Origin: Thereva unica
Lineage: Eukaryota; Arthropoda; Insecta; Diptera; Therevidae
NCBI GenBank assembly: GCA_949987705.1
Contig: OX465283.1
Coordinates: forward strand, 160,595,850 to 160,659,849
Length of the DNA: 64,000 nt
Direction of reading: 5' to 3'
Part shown: positions 45,545 through 56,720 of the stretch, piece after piece
Position numbering within the stretch: position 1 is the stretch's first letter
How the letters are laid out: every line of letters begins with the position of its first letter
Translations under genes and position numbers: made by a program
The notes under the pieces: model-generated
Seen by the model: the letters and a program-made list of their open reading frames with translations, nothing else
What the model was told of the DNA's origin: nothing
The model's database searches: none

Positions 45545-45660
45545 TTTCTCTATTTTAATTTGCTTGTTTTTATCATATTGACATGACAATAGCGCCTCGC
45601 CTCAATTGAAGTAGTACATTGTACTGGCTCAAAAAGAAAAAAAGAGGCATTGGTTTTTTT
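45545..45660 (-). repeat. Dispersed repeat, inverse copy of 966-1085 type
   Basis: Read on the - strand it gives 'gcctctttttttctttttga', 'gccagtacaatgta' and 'ttgaggcgagg', shared with 966-1085 and 53933-54035. Confidence 0.5.
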
Positions 45661-45669
45661 TTGCAATTT

Positions 45670-47885
45670 ATTTCAACGCCAATCGCTGATGTTACATAAC
45701 ATAAGACAAATTCCAATAGGAAATTTATTTCAAAACTCCTTAGGAGCCAATTTCTTACTCAAGAAGAGCTTGAAGAAATATTACTAAAAAAATAAAAATA
45801 GCTCGACGAGCAAATGGCGTTCTTATTGTTGGATTTTAATTAGTTTTTTTTTTTTTGTTAATACATACAGTATAATGCAACAACGTCTATCATCTTGCTT
45901 CACGTCAGGGTAAAGTCATAATTAAAGTTATGCTTATGAAGCCCCTCATTCACCATTCCACCGGCAAAATGCTTTCTAAAAATAATTACCATCTGAAGAG
46001 GGAAATATCCACTTCAACAACTGAAATAAAACAGTCCTTGTCTTGTACCAGAGCAACGCAGCACTTCATAAAGACAAAAATGCCCCCCGAAAAACGAGCA
46101 CTTCTGTTTCCTGGTGACTTGGTATTTGGTATTTACATTAAAGAGGAACCGCACCAAACTATTATCTGTCAGACAGGTCTTGTGCAGAGGCAGAGCGAGT
46201 TACAAGTGGATCCCGAACTGATAAAAACGTCAAGTAGATAACAAACATACTGGAAACCTTTCTCCTACTGTGTATAGTAGCGCGAGTGTAGAGAAGCAGT
46301 ACACGAAGCCATTAGCATATTTTCGTCAAGCAAGGATACAGGTAACTGATTACATCTTAGGCCCTTTCTAAGAAGGATTCCACCCGTCACGTGTCTCTTG
46401 CCTGCCTGCTAGGCTCATGCGAAGAGAGGATGACATAGAAGCATTTTTGTATCCTGAAAATGTTGTTGTTGTTTTTTTTTTCACTCCTCTCCGACATGTT
46501 TGGCTGAAGAACCCTTGAGGATGATTTATGAACTTTTCCTCTTGAAAACATTTCCTTAGAATGGAAAACAATTTTTCTTGCCGAGCGGAGCAGAGTGTAC
46601 TATCCTTGGCCGGTGTAAACAAATAACTCGGTAATAATTTATGGGGAGCTTCGAATTTCGTGAGATGTTCGCCTAGCCCAAAGGTTATTTACAAAAGCAA
46701 AAATATTCAACTTGTTGATTAAAAACTGTTTCAATTTCGGGCAGGATGAAATTTATTGCATTGCTCTCTTTCGGAGAGAGACCATCAATCACAGAAATCG
46801 CCCAGACCGATGTTTGTCGATAACACAATCCCCGATATTGGACTCTCATTTGCAAATGTCGCCTCTAATCGATCAATAAATACGCTTAGACCAATCGCCA
46901 CAATGTTTTTTTTGTTTCGACAAAATATCGTCTATATACGACATAAAAATAAAATATGCTACTTCCTCGACACCGCACATATCGAAACGAGCCGAGCTGA
47001 TTGAAATCTGGTCCTTACTTAAGGCGAAAAAACAAAAGGTCAACATCTTATTGGCTATCATCGCATTACTACACAGCCGTGATGTATCGCCGTTTATTTC
47101 TTATTGCACGAAATGGTGAACGTCTATCAATAAAATATACCTCAAGCTGTTTTCTGCAAGGACTCCTCGGAGCTATGCGTTCAACCATGGCGCTACTACA
47201 GAAGGGCTTCCCGAGCAGAATATGAGTAAATAAAATATTTATGACCAAGGGCTAAAGAAGACCTTTGCTTGAAACAGGAGCAGACAAATAGCCCCGGCCT
47301 GGCCTGGAGGGTTCAATCTTTTCCCTCTAATATCGGAGAAAGACTGAGCTGCAAATAAATTACAATTGACTGGGCTTTTTGGGGAGCAGCAGGTGGTTTT
47401 TATTGGGGCGTAACGTTTTTTGATTAATCTCTAGGGGCACACAGAATGGTGGTGGTTTGGCAGATATTGGGAATACAAAAGCCCATCATTATCGATTTGT
47501 GATGTATTGTAGATTTAAATTATATTCCGGACGTACGAGTGTAAAATATCGCATCGCAAATCTTTTTTCGTCATTGTTATGGAATTTAAAATCGTTTTTG
47601 GAGGGCCATTTGCATATTGAAAACCCTTTAACCTACATATCTTACAGGCTTGCACCACCAGAAAATACACAGTCGTTAAACGCCATTTTCCATCATGCGC
47701 CTTTGTTTTGTGTCTGTGTAGTTAACAATTCTGGCGAGTTCCTGGATTTCAGGCGTTTGACAAAGGACGGAGGAAATTAACATTGTCAGAAGTAAGATTT
47801 TAATGGTTGGTTAATTTTCACCTGAAATATGAATAAGGTTATCTTTTAGACTTATAGTCTAGCAAAAACTTTTCACAAAGCAACT
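45670..47885. other. No recognisable gene
   Basis: Frames of 103 codons (45930-46241) and 107 codons (47457-47780) show no known motif, signal or splice context, and lie in A/T-rich DNA. I do not call them genes. Confidence 0.35.
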
Positions 47886-48440
47886 TTAAGACCCTACAGG
47901 CCGCCGGCAGGCCGTGGCCTTATAGACCAGATCGACAGGTACGGCCCGACGAAGGCCTCACATTACTCTGACTGAGGGATTAGGACTTGAGGGATGATGA
48001 TTCCCTGCATACACACAGGCGAAAACAATAGTCACCTCAACGAAAATTTCAGTCTGAATTGAAGTTCAGGGGCTGGAACGATGATAATCGCTCAAAACTG
48101 AATTTGAAAACGAAAAAAAATTGTCAAGCAAAAATTGAACGTTCGCGTAGCTAGAAAGAAATTTTTTGGTTTTTTTTCAAGCGAAAATTTAATATTTCTT
48201 CAAACTACGCGAATTGGAAACGAAAAAAAAAGTTCGTTGTCGAATTACGCGAACTGGATCCTGATCTTCAGGCCCAGACTGACGATAAGTACCCACTGAT
48301 ATAAAGATTTTTGTCAGATTTCTTGGACTGCAAGCAAAATCTAGTTGGCAGCTGTTGAGTGTATAGTTACAGTCGGCCTCAAGGCTAGAAACCTCAAGGC
48401 CACGACCTGCCGGCGGCCTGTATGTGAATGGGGGCTTTTA
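47886..48440. mobile_element. TIR element, whole copy of the family at 425-1250 and 61800-62610
   Basis: The ends are inverted: left 'tacaggccgccggcaggccg' then 'tggcctt', right complement 'tacaggccgccggcaggtcg' then 'tggcctt'. The left half is the complement of 62180-62400, and 48255-48320 is the complement of 500-560. An internal hairpin around 48120-48240 pairs 'ttcgcgtag' with 'ctacgcgaa'. The length is about 550 bp, with no ORF. Confidence 0.7.
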
Positions 48441-48639
48441 TATCAACGTTCAAATGAACTGTGTCCCCGGTGGTTGTGGTAACATAGTATGTACGTCAAA
48501 GTGTACTTTGATACATATGCATCAGAGTAGCAAGTGCGCATGCCTCTATAGTTTTCGTACATTAATACGAAAGGGCATGCCGACTTACTTTTTCATATCA
48601 GCATCTAAGTTTTTAACATAAATATAAATAAATTGTCAC

Positions 48640-51415
48640 TTTCATGGCGGCGTGCTACCAGAGATGTTCGACCGCTGACCAAGGATGTTTTTCGGCGTTA
48701 GTGGCGCCTCAGACATATCTTCCAATTCGGCCCTTCCATCGGCGAATCTCGAGCAGTTAAAGAAAAGACGTACTCTGCGTATTCCTGCATCTATAGGCAT
48801 ATCAGGTACAACGGTGAATCATCGTGCCCGAAACGGTGAAGGTATTTCCTATACCCGCCATGTTCGCTCAGGAGCTGCTTGAAGTCATAACTTACTTCCC
48901 TACGCTCCCTCGTAGCCTATATCTCCACGTTTAGGAAAAGTCTGTGGTTCCAACGACCCTTGACAGACTCGTCCCACTTCATTTGCCAATCCCTTAAGGG
49001 CTCGCACCTCGTTATCAGCGGCCGTACCGTTTTTGGCTCCCCTCTACCATATTCAGGGTCATAGTGCGAGGAATCTTCTCCGCTATAAAGCACGCCGCAT
49101 CGTCAGACCTGGTCCTGCATGCGCAGCCCGCGCGGAGAGCACTTCGTCTGTATGCGGCCGTCCATTTGCTGCTGTTAGCAATCCTGCTAAAAGCTGCTGC
49201 CCACACTGGCGCTGCGTATAGATGGACTGAGCTGACCACCCTCCCCAATAGGGGCCACCGACTCGTTCTAGGGCCCTTAACATTGTGCAGCATTCTTTCG
49301 AGTTCAGCACATATCGCAGACGCTTTATCTGCCGCGCCCGCGAAGTGCGCTTTGAGCTTTAGCCTCCTGTCGATAATCACTCCCAGATACCTCTAAGCGG
49401 GCTGTGAGTGGATGATCTGTTCCCTAGCTTAGACCCTAGCTTTCTCCGTTCGCTCCGTTTGATCAGCACGGTCTCAGTTTTTTGCTCAGAGAGCTTCAGT
49501 CCAGCCGGTATCTAGCCACGCTTTTATTTCCCAGCTCGCTTCCTTCGCATACAATTCAATGTCATCTGGGCGTTTTCCTACGACAACCACCCCGGTGTCA
49601 TCCGCGAGCCTGATTAACACTACTTTCTTTGTAAGACGAAGCCCGAACACATAATTATACATTCCAATACACAGGAGAAGGCCCAGGGCGGAACCCTGCG
49701 GAATACCGCATGTTGTGCCGAACACCTTCGGACCAACTTACGAATCACAATGAAGCGGCCTATCTTGAAGGTAATCGGCTACTACTCGCACATTGGTGTG
49801 CCTAGCTTGATCAACGCCTCAACTATTTTGCTCCACCTCACGTCGAGGATTATCGCAGCGCTGATTTTTCTCTATGGCGGCTCTTGCTATGCCCATCGCC
49901 ATATTGACTGCATTAGTCGACCTTGCACCCGAATTACTTGTCCGATCCGAATTACTTGTCCGACAAGCCACCTACCCTTTCGACGCTAGGAAATATTCTG
50001 TTACAGATCACCCGATCGGAAAGTTTGCCTAGCCAACTAAGGAGGCATATCGGTCTGTCGGATGATGGGTCCCCTAAAATCTTGTTCGGCTTTGGTAGGA
50101 GCACGAGTTTCTGCTGTTTCCATCGCTCCGGGGAAATCCCCTCTCACAGGCACGCTGTAAATACTTCAGCGAACCTGTCTGACGCTATCGCAGATGCCTA
50201 GATTCGCCACTTTATATGCTATGCCATCCGTGCAGAGGCCTTATTAATGGCTACCTTTTTTGCGGCCTCCAAAATCTTCTCTGTGGCTGCCGCAGGTACC
50301 TCTTCCGAGTCCACCTGAAGGGTGGGTAGATCGAAGGTGCGTACGTTTTGTGGAAACAAGATGTACGCTTAACTCTGGAGCAGGTGATCAACGGGCGGGG
50401 CAGGTGATTAACGGAGAAAGCTTGCCCTTAACCGCTGACATCACCATTTTATAGGCTCCGCCTTAGAGGTCCGAGTCCGCTTCTCTGCACAACCTTTTAA
50501 AGGGCTCGGATTTGCTTCTAGCGATAGCCTTGCTCGGCCTTTTCCTCGTTTCCTTATATCTTCTATGGAGCACTTCGAAATCCGTACGAAATCTGAGTTG
50601 TCCTTCTCCGACATTCGTCGATCTCTGCGTTCCACCAGAAGTTTGGTGAATGTCGACAGTTGCCGATGCCACGCAACACAGACGAGTCACATGCCTGTTT
50701 CACTGAATCTTCGATTCGTTCTGCGTTCTGCCGACCTAGCATCATTCAGGAATACTTCGTCGAACGTCTCTGCGGGGAGTATCTTAATGGCCCATCCTCT
50801 GCCGTTCTGCACCTAGATACCCTGATCTACCAAGAAGATGATTGCTTGGTGGTCGGTCGCTGACCCGCCACTGTAGGTCCTCCGCCACTGAATCGCTTAT
50901 GTAAGTGATGTCGATCACAGAGGTTCTCCCACGCATTTGGAACTTGTTTACGCCTCTTGTTTTGACTAACAACACGTTCAATTGCATTCGTTTGTCAACT
51001 GCCCCAAACATTGAAATCATCCACTAATATTATCGGGCAATAGCGACTTGCGTCGGCGACGAACCCTTCCAGCATCGACTCGTAATCGTCAAGTGTCACA
51101 CTTGGCGCCACGTAGTAGGTGTAGACGTGTATTCCGCCTACTTTTGTCCGCGTGAACCTATTCCCTGGGCTTCTCATAGTATCCTTCATGGCTCGGGTTT
51201 CGCACGTCCATATCGCTGACGTGTCGCTGATTTCTATACTGCTTGCAGACATTGCGACGTCGATTTTCTCCTCAAATACTGTCTGCGCTTTTGTGGCCGT
51301 CGGCGTATCACCATATGCCTTCCTGACTCGCACGAATTCTTCCTGCACCTCCGTTAATTGCAGCCCCTGCAGGACACCAGCAGACCTCCAGTTTGGTGGC
51401 AGTTTTATCAGAACG
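48640..51415 (-). mobile_element. R1/LOA-like LINE, decayed but nearly full length
   Basis: On the - strand the endonuclease is at 51415-50990, with IWTCETRAMKDTMRSPGNRF, VGGIHVYTYYVAPSVTLDDY and ILVDDFNVWG; the last is a degraded 'GDFNAW' catalytic box. A linker follows at 50990-50460 (RRTTQISYGFRSAPRR). RT is at 49725-49486 with GIPQGSALGLLLCIGMYNYV and LADDTGVVVVGKRPDDIELY, where ADD retains the catalytic pair. The thumb is at 49380-49015 (AGAADKASAICAELERML, RVVSSVHLYAAPVWAAAF). The 3' region reaches about 48640. Many stops and frameshifts are present. Confidence 0.85.
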
Positions 51416-51520
51416 TAAACTCTCCACTCCTTTAGGGCGTTTACAATGGCGAGTACTTCTAGCTCGTAAGCGTAGAAAGCGTTCTTTGGATGGGCTTTTC
51501 TTATGACTCGTATATTGCAC
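51415..51520 (-). mobile_element. Ty3/gypsy-type RNase H fragment fused to the LINE end
   Basis: The first 35 codons of the - strand frame starting at 51522 read FYAYELEVLAIVNALKEWRV then YVL. This is the 'YELE-LAIV-A-KKWR-YL' segment of RNase H in Ty3/gypsy polyproteins, where the first Glu is catalytic. The frame then runs directly into the LINE endonuclease linker, so the junction is a recombination or insertion point. The MITE at 51521 cuts the other side. Confidence 0.7.
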
Positions 51521-51782
51521 AATTCGTGGGTTAAGAACTAGAGAAGCGTAAGGACAATTTCCAAAAAAAAAAATTTTTTTTTGCCATTCGCTTTTTTAAT
51601 CCCCATATTTTGATGTGCCAAAAAACTGGAACGATGTAGTGTGTAGATTGCTTAGTACAACAAAAACGTATAAAAACAAAAGATATTTGTTTATAACGGT
51701 AGGAAAACTTGAATTGTTTTTCGGCTCCCCTGAGAAGTTGTCATTTTGCCCTTACGCTTCTCTAGTTCTTAACCCACGAATT
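51521..51782. mobile_element. 262-bp MITE with 37-bp near-perfect TIRs
   Basis: Left 'aattcgtgggttaagaacta' continues 'gagaagcgtaaggacaa'. The complement of the right end is the same apart from one base ('aagggcaa'). The interior is A/T-rich. Flanking bases (ttgcac and tgaact) show no duplication. Confidence 0.9.
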
Positions 51783-51844
51783 TGAACTGTTGATTCGCAC
51801 ATGTGATTAGTTTGCTTGATAATACAATCGGACTATTTGTAAAA

Positions 51845-51990
51845 AAAAATCAAGATGGCGGTTCCAAGATGGCGGCCGATTTTTGAAATTGTGTTTCTCG
51901 ACCCATCGACATGGGTATCAAATGAAAGGGCTTGACAGATAGAATACAATTAACTGTGTGACGTCCTTCCAAATTTAAAATGCGATGATA
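51845..51990 (+). repeat. 'GGCGG' module copy
   Basis: Carries 'aagatggcggttccaagatg', 'aaattgtgtttctcg', 'catgggtatcaaatgaaagg' and 'gtgtgacgtccttccaaat'. Confidence 0.75.
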
Positions 51991-52827
51991 TTTTCTTTAT
52001 GTAATCGACCACATTAAAAGTTAATAGGCCTTGAAGTTTTGTGACTATCTATAAATAAATCAAATCATCCACGTCACATCATCTAGCGGATCCCTAAAAT
52101 GAATTCAAGTAGTTTCTCAAGTAGACACTGTTATGCCATTAGCTTCGTTTTAATATTTTCTTTGGGCAAAACAACAATAATTGCGCCATTAAACATTAGA
52201 AAATCCCCAAATCTGAACATGCTTCAAAGATAAGCTTTTTTAACAAACAGCACTTGGAGAATAGGGTTGGGTTTTCCCAACACGATAAGAAAAGGAATTA
52301 CCCAAAACGTAATTTTGCCAAACCGTAAGAATGGAGATTATTCGATTCGATATTGGACCCCCATTTATTCCAGGAAATTGCCTCTTGAAGGGATCAATTC
52401 GCATAACCCATACAAATCAATTGCTCTGCGAAGTTCCCATTGGAATAAATCACAAGTTAATCTCGCCCCCCACTCCTATATATAGGCAGGCAAAATGGGA
52501 AAATATTTCGATTTATCATACATAGGCGGTATCTAGAGAGTAACAGCACAAAATAATTTACTTCAAATATCTTGTTATGTTGCAAATCTCAGCTTCCGCA
52601 TGACTGGCGATATACATATTTTGTGTGATAATCAAAATTTTTTGGGTATTCCTTATCGTTTAACGAATTCGAGAGGACGTCGTCGGCGGGGGGAGCGCTC
52701 CAAGTTCGATTTTCAGGAATAGCTTCAAATATTATGACCATGGTATGTGATTTTGCCTCCCGTAAGGGCTCCAAATTATTGGTTCGGCTACGGGCATGAA
52801 ATATTGTATGTGCTTGCTTAATAACTT
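51991..52827. other. No recognisable gene
   Basis: No domain or repeat recognised; the 104-codon - strand frame at 52589-52903 overlaps the next element and has no motif. Confidence 0.35.
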
Positions 52828-53186
52828 CCCAGCGGGAAATTAGGTAATGCTTCCGGTAGAAAGGTATAGGGTAAGCCTTCCTTGAAAGTAATCTGTAATG
52901 CAAAAGTAAGCAGTAGGCAACGTCTGCTTCTTAAGGAAGGCAAGGGTAAGCTGAAAGTAAGCAATTGCCTTCTGCCTTACCTTACCAGTAATGTAGAGGT
53001 AAGCAAAGCTAGTGCATATTTTTGCCTTACCAGTAATGCAGTGGTAAGATAAAGCTGGCTTATACCTTACCTCCCTAGGACATCAATGTAAAAAAAGAAA
53101 TGAAGTGGGTTTCCTAAAGTAATGCTTCCACGCATTACCAGGAGTACTTACAGAACGCAAGTTGAAGCCTTATTTTTCCCGCTGGG
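52828..53186. mobile_element. 359-bp element with 'CCCAGCGGGAAA' inverted ends
   Basis: It begins 'cccagcgggaaattaggtaa' and ends 'tttttcccgctggg'. Inside, 'taatgcttcc', 'ccttacc' and 'ggtaag' words repeat in both senses (for example 'gccttaccagtaatgcagtg'). The same terminal word opens at 61377 ('cccagcgggaaattaatcaa') and closes at 62649 ('ccccgctggg'), so the family is dispersed. The target duplication is not clear. Confidence 0.65.
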
Positions 53187-53932
53187 TTGTGACGTAATGC
53201 CTAAATATTTATGTTCCGTAAGTAAGATGTTGGTGCTGAAGTATGATTTCATAATCATGAGAGGAGCAAGTGTAGGGAGTTCATTCGTTTTGTGTTATTG
53301 TGAACGTTTTTGACAGTTTTATGTTCAACTTCGTCAAGCAATTAAATCTCTTCCTATCATTTTCCACATCCTTCTTTTACTTATGTATGCTGTAGTTGTG
53401 TTTGTGTACACACATTTGCCTTTTTCCTTAACGATTCCCTTTACATGTACTAAGTCGTCTAAGCCGGTTTTTACCAATATATCTACTTTGTTATTGTGCT
53501 AGAAAATTCCTTGATCCCAGTTTATCGGATTTGGGAGAGTACCTTTAAGTCCGGAAGACTTTAGAGCTTTTCCTTTTGTGGAATTTTTCAGTATGTCAAT
53601 CGGTTTTTCCTTTTTGAATATAAGTTTCAACAATGAATTTAGTCATATAACTGTATGAGTACAAGATACACGATACCGGTTGGTACCGTTTTGGTCCCTT
53701 TTTTAAGGAGTATAGGGTCAGCGCAGCGGAGCTTTCTTAGTTTTAAATAGTGGACTTTCACATTAGACGGGGTCACAGTTTCAAAAATTAAAACGTCTCA
53801 TAAATCAATCGCCAAACTTAATAACTAGGGGAGGATTGATTTGAAACTTCGACACAACGTTGCATTCGAACATGTGTGTGTTTTCGAATATCGAATTCCT
53901 TTCTTTGTTGTTTTTGTTCAAATTGTATTGGC
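53187..53932. other. No recognisable gene
   Basis: A/T-rich DNA without motif or repeat match. Confidence 0.35.
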
Positions 53933-54035
53933 TAGGACACGATTATAAAATGAGTTTGTTAGAAGTGCCTCTTTTTTTTTTCTTTTGAGCTAGTACAATG
54001 TCATGCTTCAAATGAGGCGAGGTGGCATTGTAATG
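53933..54035 (+). repeat. Dispersed repeat, copy of 966-1085 type
   Basis: Shares 'aggacacgattataaaatga' and 'caaatgaggcgaggtg' with 966-1085. Confidence 0.6.
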
Positions 54036-54735
54036 CCAAAATGGCAAAAACGAGCAAAGTAAAAAAAGAGTCAGTCGTCCTTTGACACTTCCACGTTGCG
54101 CCAACGATATTTAAAACCTGATTCGCATGGTCGCAGGACAGTGTATCCCTGTTGCCATATTTCATCATTCCTTCTCCAATGTTCAATAGGATTCTGTGTG
54201 TTGACTTAAAGTCCAAACCGAGAATACATTCGTCTGCTATGTCAGCTACAAGGAGCGAATGTGAAATTCAATTTCGCCAAGCACCATATCCATTATCTGT
54301 CGAATGACAGATCTTGAAAAACCAGAATCATCGGTAATTCTGCATTTTTCATTTCCAACTTACCCTTGGTGACAAGACACTGTTGTCGCTACGCTGCAGT
54401 TGATACTCTTGACCAATTTCCTCTGGTTGCTTTTCTGCAGCTGTTCGCATTTTTCACAGCAAGTTGACTCACCCTTACTCCATGGAGATCGTACTTTCTT
54501 CGATTTTGACAATTAAATGGCAAGCTCACCTGGTTTGAAGTCGCAGTCGATAGACTTCCTGCATGTACTGATCTCCATAGCGCATTTCCAGCGCTTGCAC
54601 CAAGGACCCGTAACTGCTGCAATGCTCTGCAGGTACCGACTGCAATATTTTAGTTGCTTCATCTCTTAAGGATAACATTGCTTTGATCCTCCTCAGTCCA
54701 GTAATAGCCCCCTGCTACTGCTTCGAATTGGAGCT
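54001..54735 (-). mobile_element. Ty3/gypsy-type retrotransposon relic, gag end and protease
   Basis: On the - strand a gag segment at about 54700-54520 reads ALEMRYGDQYMQEVYRLRLQ, typical of the capsid C-terminal region of gypsy-type gag. The protease C-terminal half follows at 54265-54060: LLVADIADECILGLDFKSTH, containing the 'ADI-DECILG-DF' retropepsin segment, then LLNIGEGMMKYGNRD. The protease DTG active site is not recognisable in the decayed stretch before it. RT and integrase are absent. An RNase H piece of the same class lies at 51415-51520 in the same orientation. Confidence 0.75.
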
Positions 54736-54745
54736 TGTGAATATG

Positions 54746-55150
54746 CCGTGGATTTTCTTCTTCTTCTTTAATGGCTCTTCAACCAGGATACGGTCCTGGC
54801 TTCTCGCAACTGTTCTCTCCACCGGTCTCGATTCTGAGCCGATGTCATCCAGTTTGGCATCCCTACACTCTGAGCGTCCTTCCAGCTAGGGCTGGGTCTG
54901 GGTCTCTATCCCACCCCATAGGTCTTACCGCAGAGAACTTTCCGAGCAGGCTCATCTTCACTCATACGAGATAAATGCCCTGCCAACCGGACCCTTTATT
55001 TTCTTCACAACGTCGCGATAGCACTGGTAGAACTCGTCATTGCAGAGTCTCCGGAATCGTGCTTCCTCACATGCGGGGCGATCAATCTTCCGAAGTATTG
55101 GCCGTAGGCTTTACCTGTCGAAATTTGGAGGATGCAGTTTCCCAACTACG
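54746..55150 (-). mobile_element. RTE-like LINE 3' end with (AAG)n tail
   Basis: The - strand gives FRRLCNDEFYQCYRDVVKKI, then DEPARKVLCGKTYGVG, RPRPSPSWKDAQSV and PNWMTSAQNRDRWRE. This is the C-terminal basic domain of RTE-like RTs ('W-...AQDR-RWR'). It ends in a triplet tail seen as 'cttcttcttctt' at 54755. The end inserts into the gypsy relic. Stops and small deletions are present. Confidence 0.65.
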
Positions 55151-55225
55151 AGGGCTTCGTAAGACGCTGTCGCTGAATGATGAGTCATCTTTCTCTAGTT
55201 TAATCTGTAGCTTTTCTTCATTTTC

Positions 55226-55561
55226 ATGGAATTTTCGAGTTCTTCTAGATCGTTCCTTACATTTTGCATTTTACTATCAAGCTTTTTCTCTACAGAATGT
55301 GAGGTTAGGTTGAAATGGGTGCTCCCTCACTACGAAGCCCACTTAGGCACACCACCGGCCTATTGTGATGACATTCTAGTGTTGGAACAAAATGCAGGCC
55401 ATTTCAAACTATTTGGGGATTTTAATAAAGCGACAGAGGTCAAGAACACCAGTGTTTTGCAGCTCCATCAAGGAAAGGTCGGCGGAGGAAGGTTCCTCGT
55501 TTGCTCTCAAGAGCCGGGCATGTACAGAGAAGATGAGAGACAATTTCTTCCTCATATTGTG
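55226..55561 (+). CDS. Unassigned secreted-protein-like frame, cut by a SINE
   Basis: An ATG at 55226 opens a frame of 112 codons to the SINE border; it continues into SINE sequence to 55732. The start has a signal-peptide shape: MEFSSSSRS, then the hydrophobic FLTFCILLSSFF and a Ser/Thr/Cys site. The following region reads VRLKWVLPHYEAHLGTPPAY, then GHFKLFGDFNKATEVKNTSV and VGGGRFLVCSQEPGMYREDE. It has no internal stop and protein-like composition. A polypyrimidine-AG ('ctttttctctacag') at 55281-55294 could instead mark an exon start. I recognise no family. It is partial: normal coding must end or splice before 55561, or the SINE has destroyed it. Confidence 0.4.
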
Positions 55562-56020
55562 GGCCTCGGTAGTCTAGGGGTAAGGCGCCTGACTGCTATC
55601 CCAGAGGTCCCGGGTTCGAATCCCGGCCAGACCCGCGGTCCTTCGCCTTTTCCACTTTCCCACCTACATAACTTTCCTTCTTTCTTCTTCCCTCTTTACA
55701 TTCCTGATTCCTTCTGTCATAGCCTTCCTTAGCCCTTACCCCTTCCCCGCTCTATCAGAAGCGCATGTCATCGGTTGGTTGAAGAGATTCAACTCGTTTC
55801 AGGAGGCATAACACTCCAGCGAGTTGTTTCTCGATGCCCCGATGTCAGAGTCGCGATAGTAATGGTTGGGAGTAGGTGGACTGAAAATATCGCGGGAAGG
55901 TTGTGGCGGTTCCTTCCTCCCCGACTAGAGCTGCTGTTCGACATTGCACTCTATACGAAGAAAATAGATTGTCAACAGTATAAAGGGCCTTTCCTGAGAC
56001 TCTAGTCTTTCACATAAAAA
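55560..56020 (+). repeat. tRNA-derived SINE, copy 2
   Basis: The head 'ggcctcggtagtctaggggt' with B-box 'ggttcgaatcc' (55613-55623) is followed by the same pyrimidine-rich body and conserved tail as at 28790-29250. It ends in an A-rich tail (55 Xs not shown; tail at about 56013-56030). Differences are scattered substitutions and a short insertion ('cttacc') near 55735. The frame 55775-56005 lies within it and is not a gene. Confidence 0.85.
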
Positions 56021-56229
56021 AAAATAAAAATTCATTACCACAACTTCTGCATAAGTCGTTGTCGGGTAGTCCCAATCTTTCGGCGTGAGGGTCCTTTTGG
56101 ACTGTGACCAGTCAGCCCCTTCGCTTATCTTTTTTTTTGTTCAACTAAACAAGAGATTTCGAACGCTTTGCGTCCAAAGTCGGCCATATTGTGTTAAGAG
56201 TGCGGCACACTGTTGCTGTTGTTCATCTC

Positions 56230-56720
56230 GGCTCGAACTAAGCTAATATTTTTCACAACTAGTTTATAGATGGCTAGGGCCACTCCCAACTGAGTGGCGG
56301 TCTCATACAGAGACCTACGGCAGCTCAGATAGTTGTAACGACAGAATTAGAGCCTTGAAGGCCGCCTGCCTGGCTGTTCGATAGAATACATATATGTATT
56401 CTTATGAGATATATTATTTATCTGCAACCATTCAATGGCCTCCCAGATCGCAGTAACTCCCGCCTGGAGAGGTATTTATATTCAATACCTCGGCCGGAAT
56501 GATGGTATTGTAACTTTTCCCCAAGGTCCACGTAGGTGTAGTGTAATCTAGCAGCGCTGGCGAACCTCCTAAGGATGGATGAGTGACCATATGAATATGA
56601 GGCCAACCCAAGTCCACACTGCCATTTGCTCGGCAGATATATCCAAAGGAATAAGATGCAATAAGACACCCAGCGCAGCTGTTAGGGTGCTTCTCATTGC
56701 ACCATTAACACACAGCTCAG
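56230..56720 (-). mobile_element. LINE fragment: region before RNase H plus RNase H start
   Basis: The - strand reads STLTAALGVLLHLIPLDI, then SILRRFASAARLHYTYVDLG and YHHSGRGIEYKYLSR, then in another frame VTAIWEAIEWLQINNISHKN with QAAFKALILSL-like text. This is the link between RT and RNase H in Jockey/R1-group LINEs. The 'E-AI-A' helix contains the second catalytic Glu of RNase H. Frameshifts are present. Confidence 0.65.

Noticed and set aside
45930..46241. 103-codon frame as a gene
   Set aside because: No motif, signal, splice partner or unusual composition; expected by chance in 64 kb read in six frames.
47457..47780. 107-codon frame as a gene
   Set aside because: Same reasons; also no good start context.
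55775..56005. 76-codon frame MVEEIQLVSGGITLQRV... as a gene
   Set aside because: It lies wholly inside the SINE tail and the copy at 28790-29250 carries the same sequence.
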